DNA of 64,000 nt, from contig NC_063160.1 of assembly GCF_020921035.1 (NCBI RefSeq), positions 1,198,501-1,262,500 of the forward strand, given 5' to 3'. The notes under the pieces are model-generated. The model saw only the letters and a program-made list of their open reading frames with translations, ran no database searches and had not been told where the DNA came from. Both the position numbers and the translations under genes were made by a program. This DNA is from Rhodamnia argentea (lineage: Eukaryota; Streptophyta; Magnoliopsida; Myrtales; Myrtaceae). Below, one piece after another: positions 45,786 through 59,300 of the stretch. The stretch's first letter is position 1; each line of letters starts with the position of its first letter.

Positions 45786-48700
45786 ATGGCTCTGTGCAAG
45801 CGAAAGCCTCGCGGCGCTCTTAAGCACATCGTCTCCCAATTCGAGCTCTTGAAGCAGAACCGCTCGACGTTGCCTTCTTTGATCAGCGCGCCGAAGCCTA
45901 CAGCTGCTGCTTCTTCTTCTTCTTCTTCTTCTTCTTGGCTCTCGAAGTTGATCTGCGATCCGCGCGCCAATTGGGTTAGCAGGACGCCTCTCTCGTCCCC
46001 ACGCCGTTTCGAGTCGACCGTGGCCGAGAAGCTCCCGCGATTCGCAAATGGTGTCCCCGACAGCCTGGTAAGATTTGATAACGGGGATGAGAGATGATCG
46101 CTTGGTGGAGTTCTTTATGGCCTCGAATTTTGCTGCGTAGTGTTTGAAGTTTGGTTTTGAGAGCTACTGCTGAGTTTATTTATCGTCGAACTTGTTCCTA
46201 AGAGTTGGTTGCTCATCACCCACTTAACCATTTAGCAACGAGATGAATTAGACTGAAGCTTTGAGTTTTTTGAGCTTCTAGCTGCTGCATTGGACTGCTA
46301 TTCGAAATTATTGGATGATGAAAACATCTGGCTCATGAAGTGATTTGTGACTATGTTAGTAGACTGATCGCCATTGGGAACACGGAGCAAACAGATTGAT
46401 CATTCGTATAGTTATATTCAGTCAAAAATTGAAGCGCACACGCATGCGAAATACGAAAATGAGTAATGTTCTTTTTCTAAGTCCTATCAAGCTCTAGTCT
46501 TTCTGGGTATAAACTTGTTCAGTTTATGATTGTGGACTTAACGACTGACATAAACCATTGATATCCATTTCTTTGTAGTGCTTTGTCGAATACATGGTAC
46601 ATGTCATGTTAAATGAATTAAATCTTTAACGAGTGTGACTTAGCAATACTGTCTAAAAGATGTATTTTGATTTTGCATGTGGACTCCGTTCCATCAAAAT
46701 AAGGATCATATTGCAGCAATACCATATCACTGTGTACATTAGAGAAAGTTCCACCTTCAGTACGGGAAGAACCCCTTGTCTTCAGCTCCATCATTGTGCA
46801 TTCTGATGCTTGGATCTGTCCAGTTCCTTCATCAATTGGTTTCATTTAGCTTCTGATGGAGCACTACCAACTTGGTGATAATTGCTTAGAGAAGAAATTT
46901 ATAGTTAATCAATTTATATTATTTGCATAACCAAGAAATGCAAAGATCTTCACTATGCACTTCATGCAGGTTTGTTATATTCACATGGATATAGTATGAC
47001 AGGTAAGTATATCTGGTTTGTTGTCCAGTATTAAGCTACCATGTCAATTGGTTTTTATGCCCGTGGGATATCTGTCTCTGTAGTTCTTGGTGAGACTCCA
47101 TTTGATCTTGAATGTGTCTGCATAACTGATATTTTCGCTTCCAATTTGGTAGGGGATAGAAGTGGCAAAGGGTACTTTTTATCACCAGTTATTAGAATGT
47201 AACATTGCCACTCTAATGTGGAGCTTTATTCCTTGGAAGACTGCAAAAGGATGAGCTTTCAATTCTCATTGAAAATCTAGACTTCACACTTTGTTGGGGA
47301 TTAGCCAATTGACCAGATGTTTGGTTTGGGCAGACATTGGACTTTCCTGGTGGTAAAGTTGCATTCACACCTAAGATGAGTTTCATATCCGAGTCTCCCA
47401 AGGAAAGGGCACATTGCTACAGGGTGCTAGATGAAGATGGTCAGCCACTAGCTCGCAGCAGCTTCATACAGGTATCACCAGGTCACGAATAGATCATCTT
47501 GCTTTTATCATTTCTTGGTGGATTAGACTTTCCTTTGTTCCCTTCCCCCGTGTATGTTTTAGTCTTACAGAGATTGATTGAACTAGGTCAGCGAGCAAGT
47601 TGCTGTAAGAATATATAACGAGATGGTTACGCTTCAAACAATGGATAATATCTTCTATGAAGCACAAAGGCAAGGAAGGATCTCGTTTTATGTGACCTCA
47701 ATGGGAGAAGAAGCGATTAACATTGCATCTGCAGCAGCTCTCACATTTGATGATCTTGTTTTCCCCCAGGTTATTTCCTATAGACACTGATAACCAACTC
47801 TTACATTATTTGAGGTGGCTTCTCACTTTATGGTACAGTGGTTAAGAAAGTAGTGATAAAGCAATGCGAGTCTATGAAGATTGGAATCAACTATGGCCCA
47901 AAGCATCCAATATATGATTGGAAGAATCAGAATAGAATGTTTGATGGGACAAAACTGAATCATGATATGATTTTTAGTCAAAAAACAGGATTTAACTTAT
48001 CTTTTTATCTTTTTGATGTGTAACCATCGAAATATGCCAAACTTGCCTTTCACTTGTTTATTAGGCATCTAAGACTAAAGACAGACACAGCAATTTTGAA
48101 GTTTTTTCTGATTGATACAGTACAGGGAACCTGGAGTTCTCCTCTGGCGTGGATTTACATTACAAGAATTTGCAAATCAATGTTTCGGAAACAAAGCTGA
48201 CTATGGGAAGGGCAGGCAGATGCCTGTTCATTATGGGTCTAGCAAGCTAAACTACTTTACTGTTTCATCAACAATAGCGTAAGATACAAGCCTCTGCATA
48301 TAAGATTACTTTTAAAGAACTTAGGTTTCCCTTTTCCTTGGAGATTAAAGGCACCTACATTTGATGCAACAGTACACAAATTCCCCATGCAGTTGGTGCA
48401 GCATATTCTTTGAAGATGGATAAAAAAGATGCTTGTGTTATCACTTATTTTGGAGATGGTGGTTCTAGTGAGGTAAATACAAATCTTTCGCATTTGTGGT
48501 GTTTCTGCTGAGTTTTTTTTTGGGGGTCGGAATATACAACTGCATAAATTTGTCCTGTTTTGTATATGTGAGGTTCATTCTTTCTTGGATGTTATGTGAG
48601 ACAAGTCTGTAAAAGAGACTATTTCCCAATTATCGTATTGTATATCCTCTGGACACCAAATATTAGCAGATCTCTTATTGTCATTTGCTTCCTGATGTCT

Positions 48701-49669
48701 GTGCTATGACAGGGAGATTTCCATGCTGCTATAAACTTTGCAGCAGTTCGGGAGGCCCCAGTTATCTTCATATGCAGGAACAATGGATGGGCCATCAGTA
48801 CGCCGACCTCAGACCAGTTCCGAAGTATACGGGGCTTCCACTATTTGTTTTGCATGGCCATTCTTTATCTTGGTGAACCTTTTCAATCATGGAGTTTTAT
48901 GAATTGGTAGGTGATGGTATTGTTGTTAAAGGCCCGGCATATGGAGTACGCAGCATCCGGGTAGATGGTAATGATGCTCTTGCCATGTATAGTTCAGTTC
49001 GAGCTGCTCGTGAAATGGCAATTGGTGAACAGAGACCCATCTTGATTGAAGTAAGAGTATTACTATTTTTTTCAAGCCCTGTACCAGTTGGAAGTTCCAC
49101 TGATCTTTGCCATTGATAGGCCCTGACATATCGAGCGGGGCACCACTCAACATCAGATGACTCCACCAAATATCGTCCTGCCAATGAGATCGAATGGTGG
49201 CGAACAGCTAGAGATCCTGTAAGTAGACTTAGGAAATGGATTGTAAGTAATGGTTGGTGGAGTGAGGAGGCCGAGTCGGAGCTCAGAAGCAATGTTAGAA
49301 AGCAGGTACTTAGTGTCTGTCCAGAATTTGTCTCACCTGTGGTTGTAGATATATTAGTTGCCGAGCAGAGCATCCTTTCGGCTTTTGCTCACGCATTCTC
49401 TATATTTCTTCTAGCAATTGTATAGCGACCTAGGATCTTTTTTCTTTGTTCGTTGAAATTACTAATTTGCAGAATCCTACACTTCTGCTCTTCTGCTGCA
49501 GCTATTACATGCAATTCAAGTAGCAGAGAGAGTTGAGAAGCCACCGATTTCTGACCTTTTCACAGATGTTTATGATGTGCCTCCATTGAATCTACGAGAG
49601 CAGGAGATGTCGCTGAGAGAAACCATCAAAAGATATCCACAAGATTATCCAGAGGACATTCCTGCTTAG
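45786..49669 (+). CDS. BCKDHA: Branched-chain 2-oxoacid dehydrogenase E1 subunit alpha, mitochondrial
   Basis: The E1 alpha/beta heterotetramer uses thiamine diphosphate to decarboxylate the 2-oxo acids of Leu, Ile and Val and passes the acyl group to E2 in the mitochondrial matrix. Nine exons join in frame: 45786-46067, 47334-47471, 47587-47769, 48121-48278, 48373-48472, 48713-48824, 48911-49050, 49120-49305 and 49502-49669, giving 488 residues. The N-terminus is basic and Ser-rich (a run of Ser coded by TTC/TCT repeats), a likely transit peptide. The core shows [35 protein letters not shown], the ThDP motif GDGGSSEGDFHAA...RNNGWAIS and the phosphorylation loop [13 protein letters not shown], which a kinase modifies in mammals. 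All splice sites are GT/AG. The gene looks intact. Intron 1 is the longest (1.27 kb). Other E1-alpha paralogues (pyruvate dehydrogenase) lack this loop. Confidence 0.96.
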
Positions 49670-49841
49670 ATGGGTTTGAATTATAACAATCATGGACGTT
49701 ATTGCTTCAGAGCTCAGCGCAAAAAATGTGACTCTCGAGGGTTCTTTCATGTGCCCAATATATATAATCCATCAGCTCTCCCTTTTTTGCTACTCTTTCC
49801 ACATATTTTTCAAGTTATTGTATTGTTTTATCGTCTTGACT

Positions 49842-49874
<33 letters not shown>

Positions 49875-51597
49875 TCAGTTGGATGAAACTTTACATTGCT
49901 GCTGTCTCTTTCTTCAGGATGCAATCAGCGGGTGAAAAAGGATGAAATGGTTGGAAAAATGCCAAAAATCTTAGTATGTAAAGTGTTGCATAGATTACAA
50001 AGAGAGAACTTGTATAAATAGCCATCTTGAAGAAATAGGATCATTTAGGCTTTTACATGAAGATATAAATGAGGAAAAACTGAGAACTGATGAACCAGAG
50101 ATGACACAACTATGCAGCTTTCCATCCCATGAATTCCCCCGCTGATAGTGAAGAATGAGGCATCAAATTCTGAGGGCTAAACTACAATCCTTGTGGCATT
50201 TGTCAATCTGTCATCTTTCCTTCAAAAGAACTCAATTTTCCAATGCTGCATGTCTGGCACAGCCCCTCAATCGCCTGTGATTGGCTGAAAACGACCTGGA
50301 AGACTCGTGTATAACCACATATCAATTTAGCTCTTGAGAATCTACATAGAGTGCAAGTGTGATGACACCGCCGATGAGTACTTGGCGACAGTGGAACATG
50401 TTAAGCACACGATCCAAATGCTTCCTCAAAATATCCCCGCGCATGTCGATTGCTCTGTCAACTGGTGAACGATCTCTGGGCTTTTGCTAACCATGTAAAC
50501 AAGAGGTAAATGATTGTCACTGGTTATAGGAACAGGATGAATCTCAGACAGGAGATGTGCTTGCACAGGCACAGAGAAATGCAGGGAGGATGAAAGCCTT
50601 AAGACGCCTTCTCTAGCTTCTGCGCGTTTCTGTACCTCATATGAACATAACGTTTTTAGACTGGAGATGTAGTCTCAAACAAAAACCGAGACACTGAACA
50701 AGAATTATAAGTACAGTATGCTGAAAAATGGAGGTGTAACTAGAAGGCTCTGACAAAATTCACGATAAACCGCTAATAGTAAGATCGTGCACAGAGTCTT
50801 CCATAGTTCACTCATTATACCATACAACTTTATGAGACGCTGTTGTAATTAAATTAAAAATCTTTGTAACATGTAAAGTTATTTTACAACATTACGACAT
50901 GTTGCCTTAATCAAGTGCAGAAGTTCTATAAGAAAAATAGTTGTACAATACACTGCTGTACCTTACAAATGCCACATTTATATTTTATAGTTGCATCTCA
51001 ACTGTCTATATGCCACAGTAATATGCAAAATTCTGAGCGTCAAGAAAAGCTATATGGCAGAACAATCACCCTCCAAAGTTTGTCAGGTTCATCTAGGTTG
51101 TTGTTGCTGTCTCTTGCATGCTGGAAACAACACATGGATGGATGAGTATAATTGTTTTCTCCCTCTTTCACTAAATTTTGCAATTTTAAGAATCCAACGG
51201 CGGAAAAGACTTGACAAGCATTACCACAAGGCAATCATCCTCACTCTGGACAGAAATTGTCTACGTATATTGGAGGTTCTAACACATGCCAACAAAGAAG
51301 CTTGCCTCAATCAGACTTCTAACCTCATCTCAGATGACCGACACATTAAAGGCTGATGAACACAGAAATTATTTGCTAGTGAGTGTAGGGCAAGCAACAG
51401 GTCGTTACACTTAACCAGTGATGGCAATGTCCTGAACATGTATACTCCAGTGAACATCCGCACAAAAACTATAAGTTACGCAATAGTTGAAAGAAAATCC
51501 TTGCAGTCACAAAATTGCGAAGAACCAGTTTTTACTGACACCTTGAGAAATACAAGGCACAATACCTGCTTCCTTGATCATTCAGTGGTACCCTTAG
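49670..51597. other. Convergent 3' spacer
   Basis: The spacer lies between the stop of the E1-alpha gene and the stop of the maturase gene, with a (GA)n tract at 49845-49873. It must hold both 3' UTRs. No further gene recognised. Confidence 0.55.
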
Positions 51598-54500
51598 CTA
51601 TTCTTCTCCGATATTATCCCTGTCAATTCGTTGAAAACCCACTTTCCATGCTCCAAACTCGATAGCTTGAAGAGAAATACGACCCAGATATAAGTCGCTT
51701 AAGTGTTCATCACACAACCCAACCCGTCTCTTATTCAAGCTGGGGTGGATGCAACCAGAGAAACCTGTCTTCCATCCTGGAAATTTCTGCCTTTCCATCA
51801 CATTAAGGGTGTAGACACTTCGTGCGCTAGATGAGCAACCCATAACAAAACAGTTGCAAGGTCGTGACTGGCTGGTTATTCTTGCTAGAGATAGCAAACA
51901 GGTGCCAGAATGTAGAATTCCATACATTAAGGCCTCATCATTTTCAAAGACATGGGAATCTGATGGTTCATTTGCCACATCTTGATCCCACTCTTGGGTT
52001 GAGGGAATTCTTCCTAAATCTGCATCAAATCGTTTTTCTACCTCATCTTCATGCATCCGGTATTTGGATGCCAGAGTGCGGATGCAAGATTTTCTTGCAT
52101 GATCGCAAACTATCAGCTTTAGCTCGTTAAAGTTGCTGCACTCACTAAACCATCTAAGGCAACGGCGAACAATGCCTGAAAACCAATCAATAATTTTGTC
52201 ACTGTCTTGCAATATAAGTGCAGTTGCTGAACGTGCATATCCCCTTGAGTTTGTCACCTCATATCGTAAAAGATGCTTTTCTATGACATGAACAGGTGCA
52301 TTAATCTCTGTAGTAATGACAGGAGTGGAAGACTCGGGCAAAAGAGCAAGAGTGGAAGCTGTCTCAGAAGCCACATACTCATCCACGCGCTTTTGGAATT
52401 CACAGAAACTGTCGATCAATTCTTTAGGCAGAGAAGGTTCAGCGACATAACTAGATAAAATTATCTCCTCACTTTCTGCAGATTTGGCATTCACATTTTG
52501 CATCCATATTTTCAACAAGAGCTTGTACCAGTGATCCGTTTCCATACCAGCTTTCCGGTAGCAAGATATCTGGCTTAAAACTGAACTTCTATCAGCCAAA
52601 TTCCTGATTTCCGACTCTTTAACCTTTTTCAAGCCATGAGCCAACCACTTTTGTCCAATTCGAATTGTCCCAGCATTCCAAGCAGTTTCCTTCTGCAAAG
52701 CAAAAAGCTTGACCTTATCTTTTAACTTGTGAACGGCTCTCACTGCCGGACTTTCCTTCACTCTTCTTGTAATCAGAAGACCCAGAAAGCGAATTCCATG
52801 AGGTCCATTGCATGGTAAAACTCCAGATGGACTATTAGCTTCCAGGTGTAAAGTATTCTGCATATAACTGATAATCTCATGCATTAGATTAGTGGCAATG
52901 TCTTCCGATCCAGAAACGGCACACAATATTTCATCCATAATGCGACAACAATAAACTCTTATGTCAGATTTTCCATTAACAGTGTTCTTTGCTTCACTTG
53001 CTTCAGATTTTCCATTGATAATGTCCTTTACTTCACTTGCTTTCATCTGTCTTTGAAACCAACGGCGCAATGTTGAAGGGGATCCACTTTGATGAGCGTC
53101 AGAACCAGAACTAAGAGCTTCATATTTCATCGATAATTTAAAAAATTCGCGGTCAAATAGGTCAAGATAAATATTGATCAATATAGGGGACAAAATACCT
53201 TCTTGGGGTAGACCATGACCTTTTGGGAAGCCCCCAAACTCCAAATTCAGCACATGCGCCTCAAACATGCCTAGGATGAAGGTACATAAGTAAGGATCTT
53301 CAATCTTCTCTTCCATAATCGAGACCAGTTGGGCAAAATTTGAAGCATCCATTTTCTTGTTCAAATGCAATGTAAACCACCAGTCAGGGTTTGAAATCTC
53401 CTTGCATATATATTTTAGTGCTGTGGAATGACTTCTACCACTTCGACAACCATGTGATATCTTGGAAAAATGAGGCCTATAAACAACTTCCAGGACTATC
53501 CTGATAGCTTCTTGAACAGCTCTCAGCTTCAAATTCGGAAGGACAAGAACTTCTTTCTGTACACCCCGTGTCGAGACGGAGTAAGTATTTGCCTTGACAT
53601 CAAAACTCCCTGAATGGAGCTCCTTAGCTGTGGATGCAAAAGACATGTTGGGTTTAGTCATCGAGATATCAATATTCGAGTTGAGTATTATGCAACCGTA
53701 AGCATCTTCAAGAGTTTCTGGGTTGGCAATAACGTTTTCCATGAGAAAATGGAACTTCCCATCCACATATTGCTTCTTAACCCTCTTCTTTATACGGAGT
53801 TCAAGAAATCTTTTGAGCTCCATGCGGCCTCTAGGCTTTCTCTCTTCAAGAATAGAAGATTCATCGATAATACTGGCCAAGTCTTGGGCCAGTGTCACTT
53901 TTCCTATGTCATCGGCTACATTATTTAAAACTGGAAAGGCGGAATACATTGCATGAGCTATTTTCCTCTCATCTGGTGTACCTGCAGAACAGAATGATTC
54001 TCTAAATTAATTGATAGCATGAGAGGCAAACCTCTTCAAGGATCAATTTGAGAAACAAACCACGAGCACAGGGACTCAACAGCTTACAGAATCCCCCATT
54101 TTGCAAAGCATCATGTAGATATGCTTCTATCAGAAAAAAGAGAGTAAAAGAACCAGAGAGGTTGTGTTTGTTTATGCTTTCCATAAGTCATTTATAGGTC
54201 ATGATAGTTTCAGTATTTGAAAAAAAAAAATAAACATAAAGAGTCAAATGCATGTGCTGAGAGATTTAAATTAATGACAAAGTCAAACGTAAAAGTCAAT
54301 CCAAACATGCTCGAAATCCGTCAACTCAAGATTCCCATTAACTGATATCTCTTCATAGGACCATACCAAACCACTTCACCTGACAAACACGCCACATGAT
54401 TGATATAGACAGAGTTCATCACTGATTTGTACAGATAGTTCACTGATTTCTACAGATAATCTGTCAAATGGTTTCAACAATTAAATGTGGAGAACAGATG

Positions 54501-54690
54501 AGGTCACTTGAAAAGTTTGACAAGTGGTCTGAGTACTGTGAAACCTGTGATACTGCAGCAACTCGTCCCGTGTGAAAAGCTTACCAGCTATTTTCGAGGA
54601 CGGGCATATCCCAACAAGCTTCACACTCCGCAAGTCAACAAGTTTAAGCAGATTTCTCTTGCAAACAACTCGCAAGCAGGGTAATGCCAT
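51598..54690 (-). CDS. nMAT4: Nuclear intron maturase, nMAT4-like (group II splicing factor)
   Basis: Nuclear-encoded relative of bacterial group II intron reverse transcriptases, imported into mitochondria to help splice group II introns (nMAT4 acts on nad1 introns in Arabidopsis; family knowledge). Two exons: 54585-54690 and 51598-53981, joined in phase to give 829 residues; Arabidopsis nMAT4 is close to 800. I chose the ATG at 54690 because the upstream codon at 54693 is GTG. The N-terminus (MALPCLRVVCKRNLL) is basic and hydrophobic, as for a mitochondrial presequence. The RT region has LRAVQEAIRIVLEVVYRP, HGCRSGRSHSTALKYI and GLPQEGILSPILINIYLD. The catalytic YADD position reads CRIMDEIL, so reverse transcriptase activity is probably lost, as known for this class. 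Domain X follows (KWLAHGLKKVKESEI; GMETDHWYKLLLKIW), then a Cys/His C-terminal region (CNCFVMGCSS; GLCDEHLSDLYLG) like the degenerate endonuclease part. nMAT3 is the main alternative. Confidence 0.88.
53982..54584 (-). other. Intron of the maturase gene
   Basis: The donor (minus strand) is GCTG then GTAAGC, and the acceptor is CTGCAG then GTACACC. The phases agree (one base plus two), giving a Gly codon across the junction. Confidence 0.85.
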
Positions 54691-55420
54691 CACTCTTGTA
54701 GACTATACCCACACGCCGCATTCTGGAAGGAGCAGTTCTACAAAGACAAAAAGGGCAAAAAAGAAAATCAGCAAAGAAGTTAAAAACGTAAACTAAAGCT
54801 CTAAAGATTGGACGATGAAAACACAGATGAACCAAGCTAAAACTAGTCCTTGCATAGACATTACGTCAAACAGATATGGCGCAACAATCATTTTCTACAC
54901 TCGGGAAGATTCCCTTTCCCCACCATTCTGAGCCCGATGATATCAACGGTAACTACCGATAACGGATGATTCCCAGACAGAAAAGTCATGATTAAATCAG
55001 GGGATCGTATTCATGGAAGAAGTTTGACAACATACTCAAGAAAGCGTCTTCCTTTTCCTTCCAACTGAGCAACTGTCGCATCTGAAGGACTGGCGCGACG
55101 ACAAGAGAACCCCTTTGGCATAAGAACTGGACCCAGGAAAGAAGAAAGGAAAAGTGGAAGTAGATCCCGTGAAAGAAGCAGAGATCAGTGGGCGCCGCAG
55201 AGAATGAGAAACTTCCCAAGAATGTCGCTTTGGGTTCCAAGGACAAAGATCGAAAGAAGAGAGAGAACAACGACGGAGTGGTGCTCCGATCCGAGCGTGT
55301 CGCGTGACCAAGCGAGGCTGCAGTTGCACTTCCTTCCGCCACAGTTAATACCGTTAGGCGTCAATGACCGCTGCGCGGACACAGCCGGACGCGGCGGTTA
55401 TTACACTTGCTAGAGACTGC
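54691..55420 (-). other. Probable 5' UTR and promoter of the maturase gene
   Basis: Open frames on the minus strand here begin only at non-ATG codons, and the predicted peptides have no family features. I read the stretch as leader and promoter. Confidence 0.45.
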
Positions 55421-56237
55421 CCCGCAGGTTGCGCCAAATTTTTTTTTAAATTGTTTTATAAGAATGAATTATGGCAAAAAAAAAAATGCTTTATGCTTTT
55501 CTAAATTAATTTATTATTAAGATTCTCTATTTTGTTTTCAAATGATTGGAGATAAAAATTGACACTAAACCAATTTTTCCATTTAATTCTGTAACTCCCG
55601 TTTTTTTTTTTTATTTGTTGTTAAAAGGCAACATCTTTTCTCTCTCTCTGTTTTTTTTTTTTTCCACATAGCCCAATAAAAGATTTCGATGAAGGCAAAC
55701 TTCGTAACAAATATATTATTAACTGGCTATTCCTCAATACCATCTAACTGAGATGTCCTTTATCTTTAATAAAATTGAATAGGAGCGGAAGCAAGAACTC
55801 AATCTGAAACAATTATGCTATGCCACACGGGCTTTCTGGCCACTCAAGGGACTTTTTGTTAGTTTCCGGATCTTGCTCTTGGAACTAATCCTTTAAGAGA
55901 TCGATTTCGATCCACAGGGATCCACTATCTATTACCCCCATAGGTTTATCCCGATTAAATATTGGATAAGACTCACTTGCGGGTTAATCAACAAGTGGAG
56001 AGAGGCCCCCCGGGACTCTACACGTGCTTTAACCCAATACTAGATCTAATAAACTTTCGGATGATTACAGAATTTGTGGCAAGTGGAGAGCATTGAACCA
56101 ACCATTGTAATAGAAGTAGAGACATTTTAGCACGAAGTTATGTCAAGAGAAGAGAGTGTTTTAGAAACTCATTAGAAGCAAACTCTTACTTGGATTTACG
56201 AAGGAAGCCAAGTCTTGGCCCTACAAGGGAAAACAAG
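55421..56237. other. AT-rich flank and leader-side region of the pararetrovirus copy
   Basis: Poly-T and poly-A runs occur at 55440-55680. From about 55790 the base composition becomes mixed and continues into the pararetroviral promoter-like region. Where host DNA ends and viral DNA begins is not clear. Confidence 0.35.
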
Positions 56238-56238
56238 C

Positions 56239-56248
56239 CTTATATAGG
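56239..56248 (-). promoter_or_regulatory. TATA box of pararetroviral type
   Basis: On the minus strand the sequence reads CCTATATAAGGC. It follows the last viral ORF, which is where the circular genomes of Caulimoviridae carry the promoter for the pregenomic RNA. Activity is not implied. Confidence 0.55.
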
Positions 56249-56369
56249 CGAAGACACAAAGGAGTCCTCATAATTGAGGTCCGACAAGCACACAACCAAC
56301 ATTGACTTCGAGGAAGCCATTATTGCAACTAAGCACACATACAAACAAACTCGCACCATTCTTGACTCT

Positions 56370-59300
56370 TTACAAAGGGAAGCAAATGGAGGTAAACACA
56401 CGACTTTTCGGGCTTCGATATCGATGAAGCACATGGCCTTGTCTCGGTGGAGTAGGTGGTGTCGATGGAGGAAGTTGATGGAATTGGTGGAGCGGTGGCA
56501 TTATCGTCTCGTCCGGGTCGGATGATAATTTGCGTCGTCCGCCGCCTGGTCCATCATAGTCGAGGGCCGTCTTTCGACTTCGTAGGCTCGCAATGCGTCT
56601 TTTTCGTATCCGAGATAACTGATCTAAGTGTAGGTCATGAGGGACGCCTGGGGTGCTTGGATGAGGAAGGGCGTCGCGGCTGACGGGTAGTTGTATGGAT
56701 CTTGTGTTGTCCGCCCCATGGGTCAAGGATCGTATCCATGGAGGAGCTTGGTTGATTTTGTTGTACTCTTGGAGGGCTTCGAATACATGAGGATGGGTCC
56801 TGGTGTATCCCAAGAGTAGCTCTGTAAGGCCATATTTCGTGGTATAACCTTATTCTCTTGCAGTATTCGCTGGAATTCTTCGTATTCATGAGGAATGTCA
56901 AATACGTTGAGTACGTCTTGTGAAACTTGAAGACTTGATCTTGGAGTACAGTTTGAAGGTGGTAGTGCCTGTTTCTGCAGCATTAGATCTTTTATCTCCC
57001 GAGGGTCCAATGAATGACCAGGGATGGTGAAAGAGGACAACTGTGTGTCTGCAAGGTTCTGGTCGACCAACTTGTCTTTGAAGAATGAACAAGTGTTTCC
57101 ATGCTTGAAGGGGTTGGAACCAAGTAAGAATATCAGAAAGAACTTCGGGATGGTTCGATAATTCCCAAAGGGAATCGACAAAACCTTAATGATTTCGTCT
57201 AAAGGGAACTCTATGGCAACTTGGTAGAGGTGAAACATAAACCAAAACATCCATTTTAAATCAGAAGGGAAAGGGATGGTAGAAGACCATCTTAATGGAT
57301 GTATGAACGGATAATCACAATTGAGACCTGGTTTGAGGAATAATCTACCATAATCTTTAAAGATGACATAATGATAATTCCAAAATAATCTGTGAAAATT
57401 ATCGGGGAATTCTGTTTGAGGAGTGGAGGGATATCGTGGATACGTGTGATGGCCCTGGTGTTTACGCATATTCCGAGTTTTGAAGGATCCTAAAACTCTT
57501 TTCGAATAAACATGTTTATGGATTCGAAAGGTTCTTTTGGCCTAGAAAAGAAATCACCAAAATATTTTCCTTTCCGTAAATGTGTTTTGAATCGAAAGAG
57601 TATTTGAAAACCATTTCCCCATCGCAAGAGTTGAGGATGAGGAACTTGCTTTTGCTTGAATTTGAGCATCGAGGAAAAGAGGACATGTCCATTTCGACTA
57701 AAAATGATGACCAATGAGATGAAATTCAAATTTTTGATTCCATTTTTGATTGCAAGAATTTCTTTGAAAGTGGAGTGATAATGCATTTTCGGCCGAAAAC
57801 TTTCCTCTTTTGTATGCACATTCTTCGCTTACCTTTAATTTCTTCAAGGAGAATAGTTGCTTGTCACCGGCATCCGTCTAAGGATTGTTCCGTCGGAGAG
57901 GGGGCAAATTTTGGTATTTTTTTAAGGTCTTAATGGAAGTGGTTTGCTTTTGTGACCAAGGAGGAGGATTCTTTTTCAACATCTTTTGCGGGGAGAAAGG
58001 ATCTCAGAAATTTTGGGATGAAATCTCGAGATAATTGACAATTCCTAAAAGGATTGGATCGTGAACCGAGAGATTTTCATCCGGGAATTTCGAGATCTTC
58101 GCATGTGTGGTCCTGGGCAATAGGTTCCATTTTTCAACGCATGCCGAGAAATTCAATTTCGTTGAGCTATGATCATCTTCTTTGTGACAATGATGCCATG
58201 AGTATGCACAATTTCAGCAAATTGCTAAAGGAGTTTTGCATGAGAATGTTCATCATGGGAAAACAGAGAATATCATCAATATAGATTCGGGCATTAGCAA
58301 GGATAGGTTGGAAAATTTTGCACATAGCTTTTGGAATAAGGACGGAGGCTTTTAAGTCCAAAGGGAAGGACTCTCCATGGATTAGGGATGCAGAAATTTT
58401 CGAGGGATGAATTCCTAATTGCCAGAAGCCTGCCTTAAGATCGAATTTGGAATAGATCTTAGCCTGGGCAAGGCTGGAGAACAAAGAGTTCTTATGGGGC
58501 AATGGGAATTTGTCATCTTGGATGAACAGATTGAGAGGCTGGTAATTTATGACTAACCGTAGCTTTCCCGATTTTGTTTCGCTCTTTTGTTGACATAGAA
58601 GGCCTCACATGCCCAAGGGGAGTCAGAGGGCTCGATGAGTCCCCGAGAAAGAAGCTGAGCACATTCTGCTTGTGCCCGAGCAAGGTGATCCGGGTTCATG
58701 CCCGAATGACTTGCTTTGGTGGGATTGATTTCTCCATTTTTCTTGAAGAGAATTTTGACAAAAAGTCGAATTTTGCCAAAGAGGGTTGGAGCAAACTGAG
58801 CAATTTGGTGAGATTCGAACAATGAGAAAGGAGAGATTGATAGATGGGATTAAGGATTTCTGGTTGGATGAGAAAGAGTCTCTGGATTTCAACAAACTCC
58901 TGGAACTTCTTTTGGAATTTTAACCCCTTAGGGTTTATCTTGAGTTGTGGGAGCTTAGAAAGAATATCCCAACCAATGATGAGATCCTTGTCATGAGATG
59001 GACATCCAAGGATTTGGGTGGTGATTTCACAACCAGGGAAGAATATGAATGGTGAGAGGTTTACTACGCATTTGGTAGTAAAGGTTTTGCTCGGAAATAT
59101 CCGGTATATGGTGTCCAGTATTCTTCCGAAGGATTTTGGTATCTAACGGGTGATGTTGCGCAGATCGATGAGAGCAATGACTTGGATGGATTTGGTGCTT
59201 TCTGGAAGGTGAAGCTGGACCGGAAAATGTGGGGGATGAAATGTTGGGGAGTGGATTCTGAAAGAATCAGAAGAGGAAAGAAGGAGAGAATATCTCCCGG

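Noticed and set aside
45509..45970. 153-codon minus-strand frame opposite the E1-alpha start, with a run of Glu
   Set aside because: The Glu and Glu-Arg runs are simply the antisense of the CTT and CT repeats in the E1-alpha leader and exon 1.
54992..55382. 116-codon frame on the minus strand upstream of the maturase gene
   Set aside because: It starts from a non-ATG codon and several frames are open here; better read as 5' UTR or promoter.
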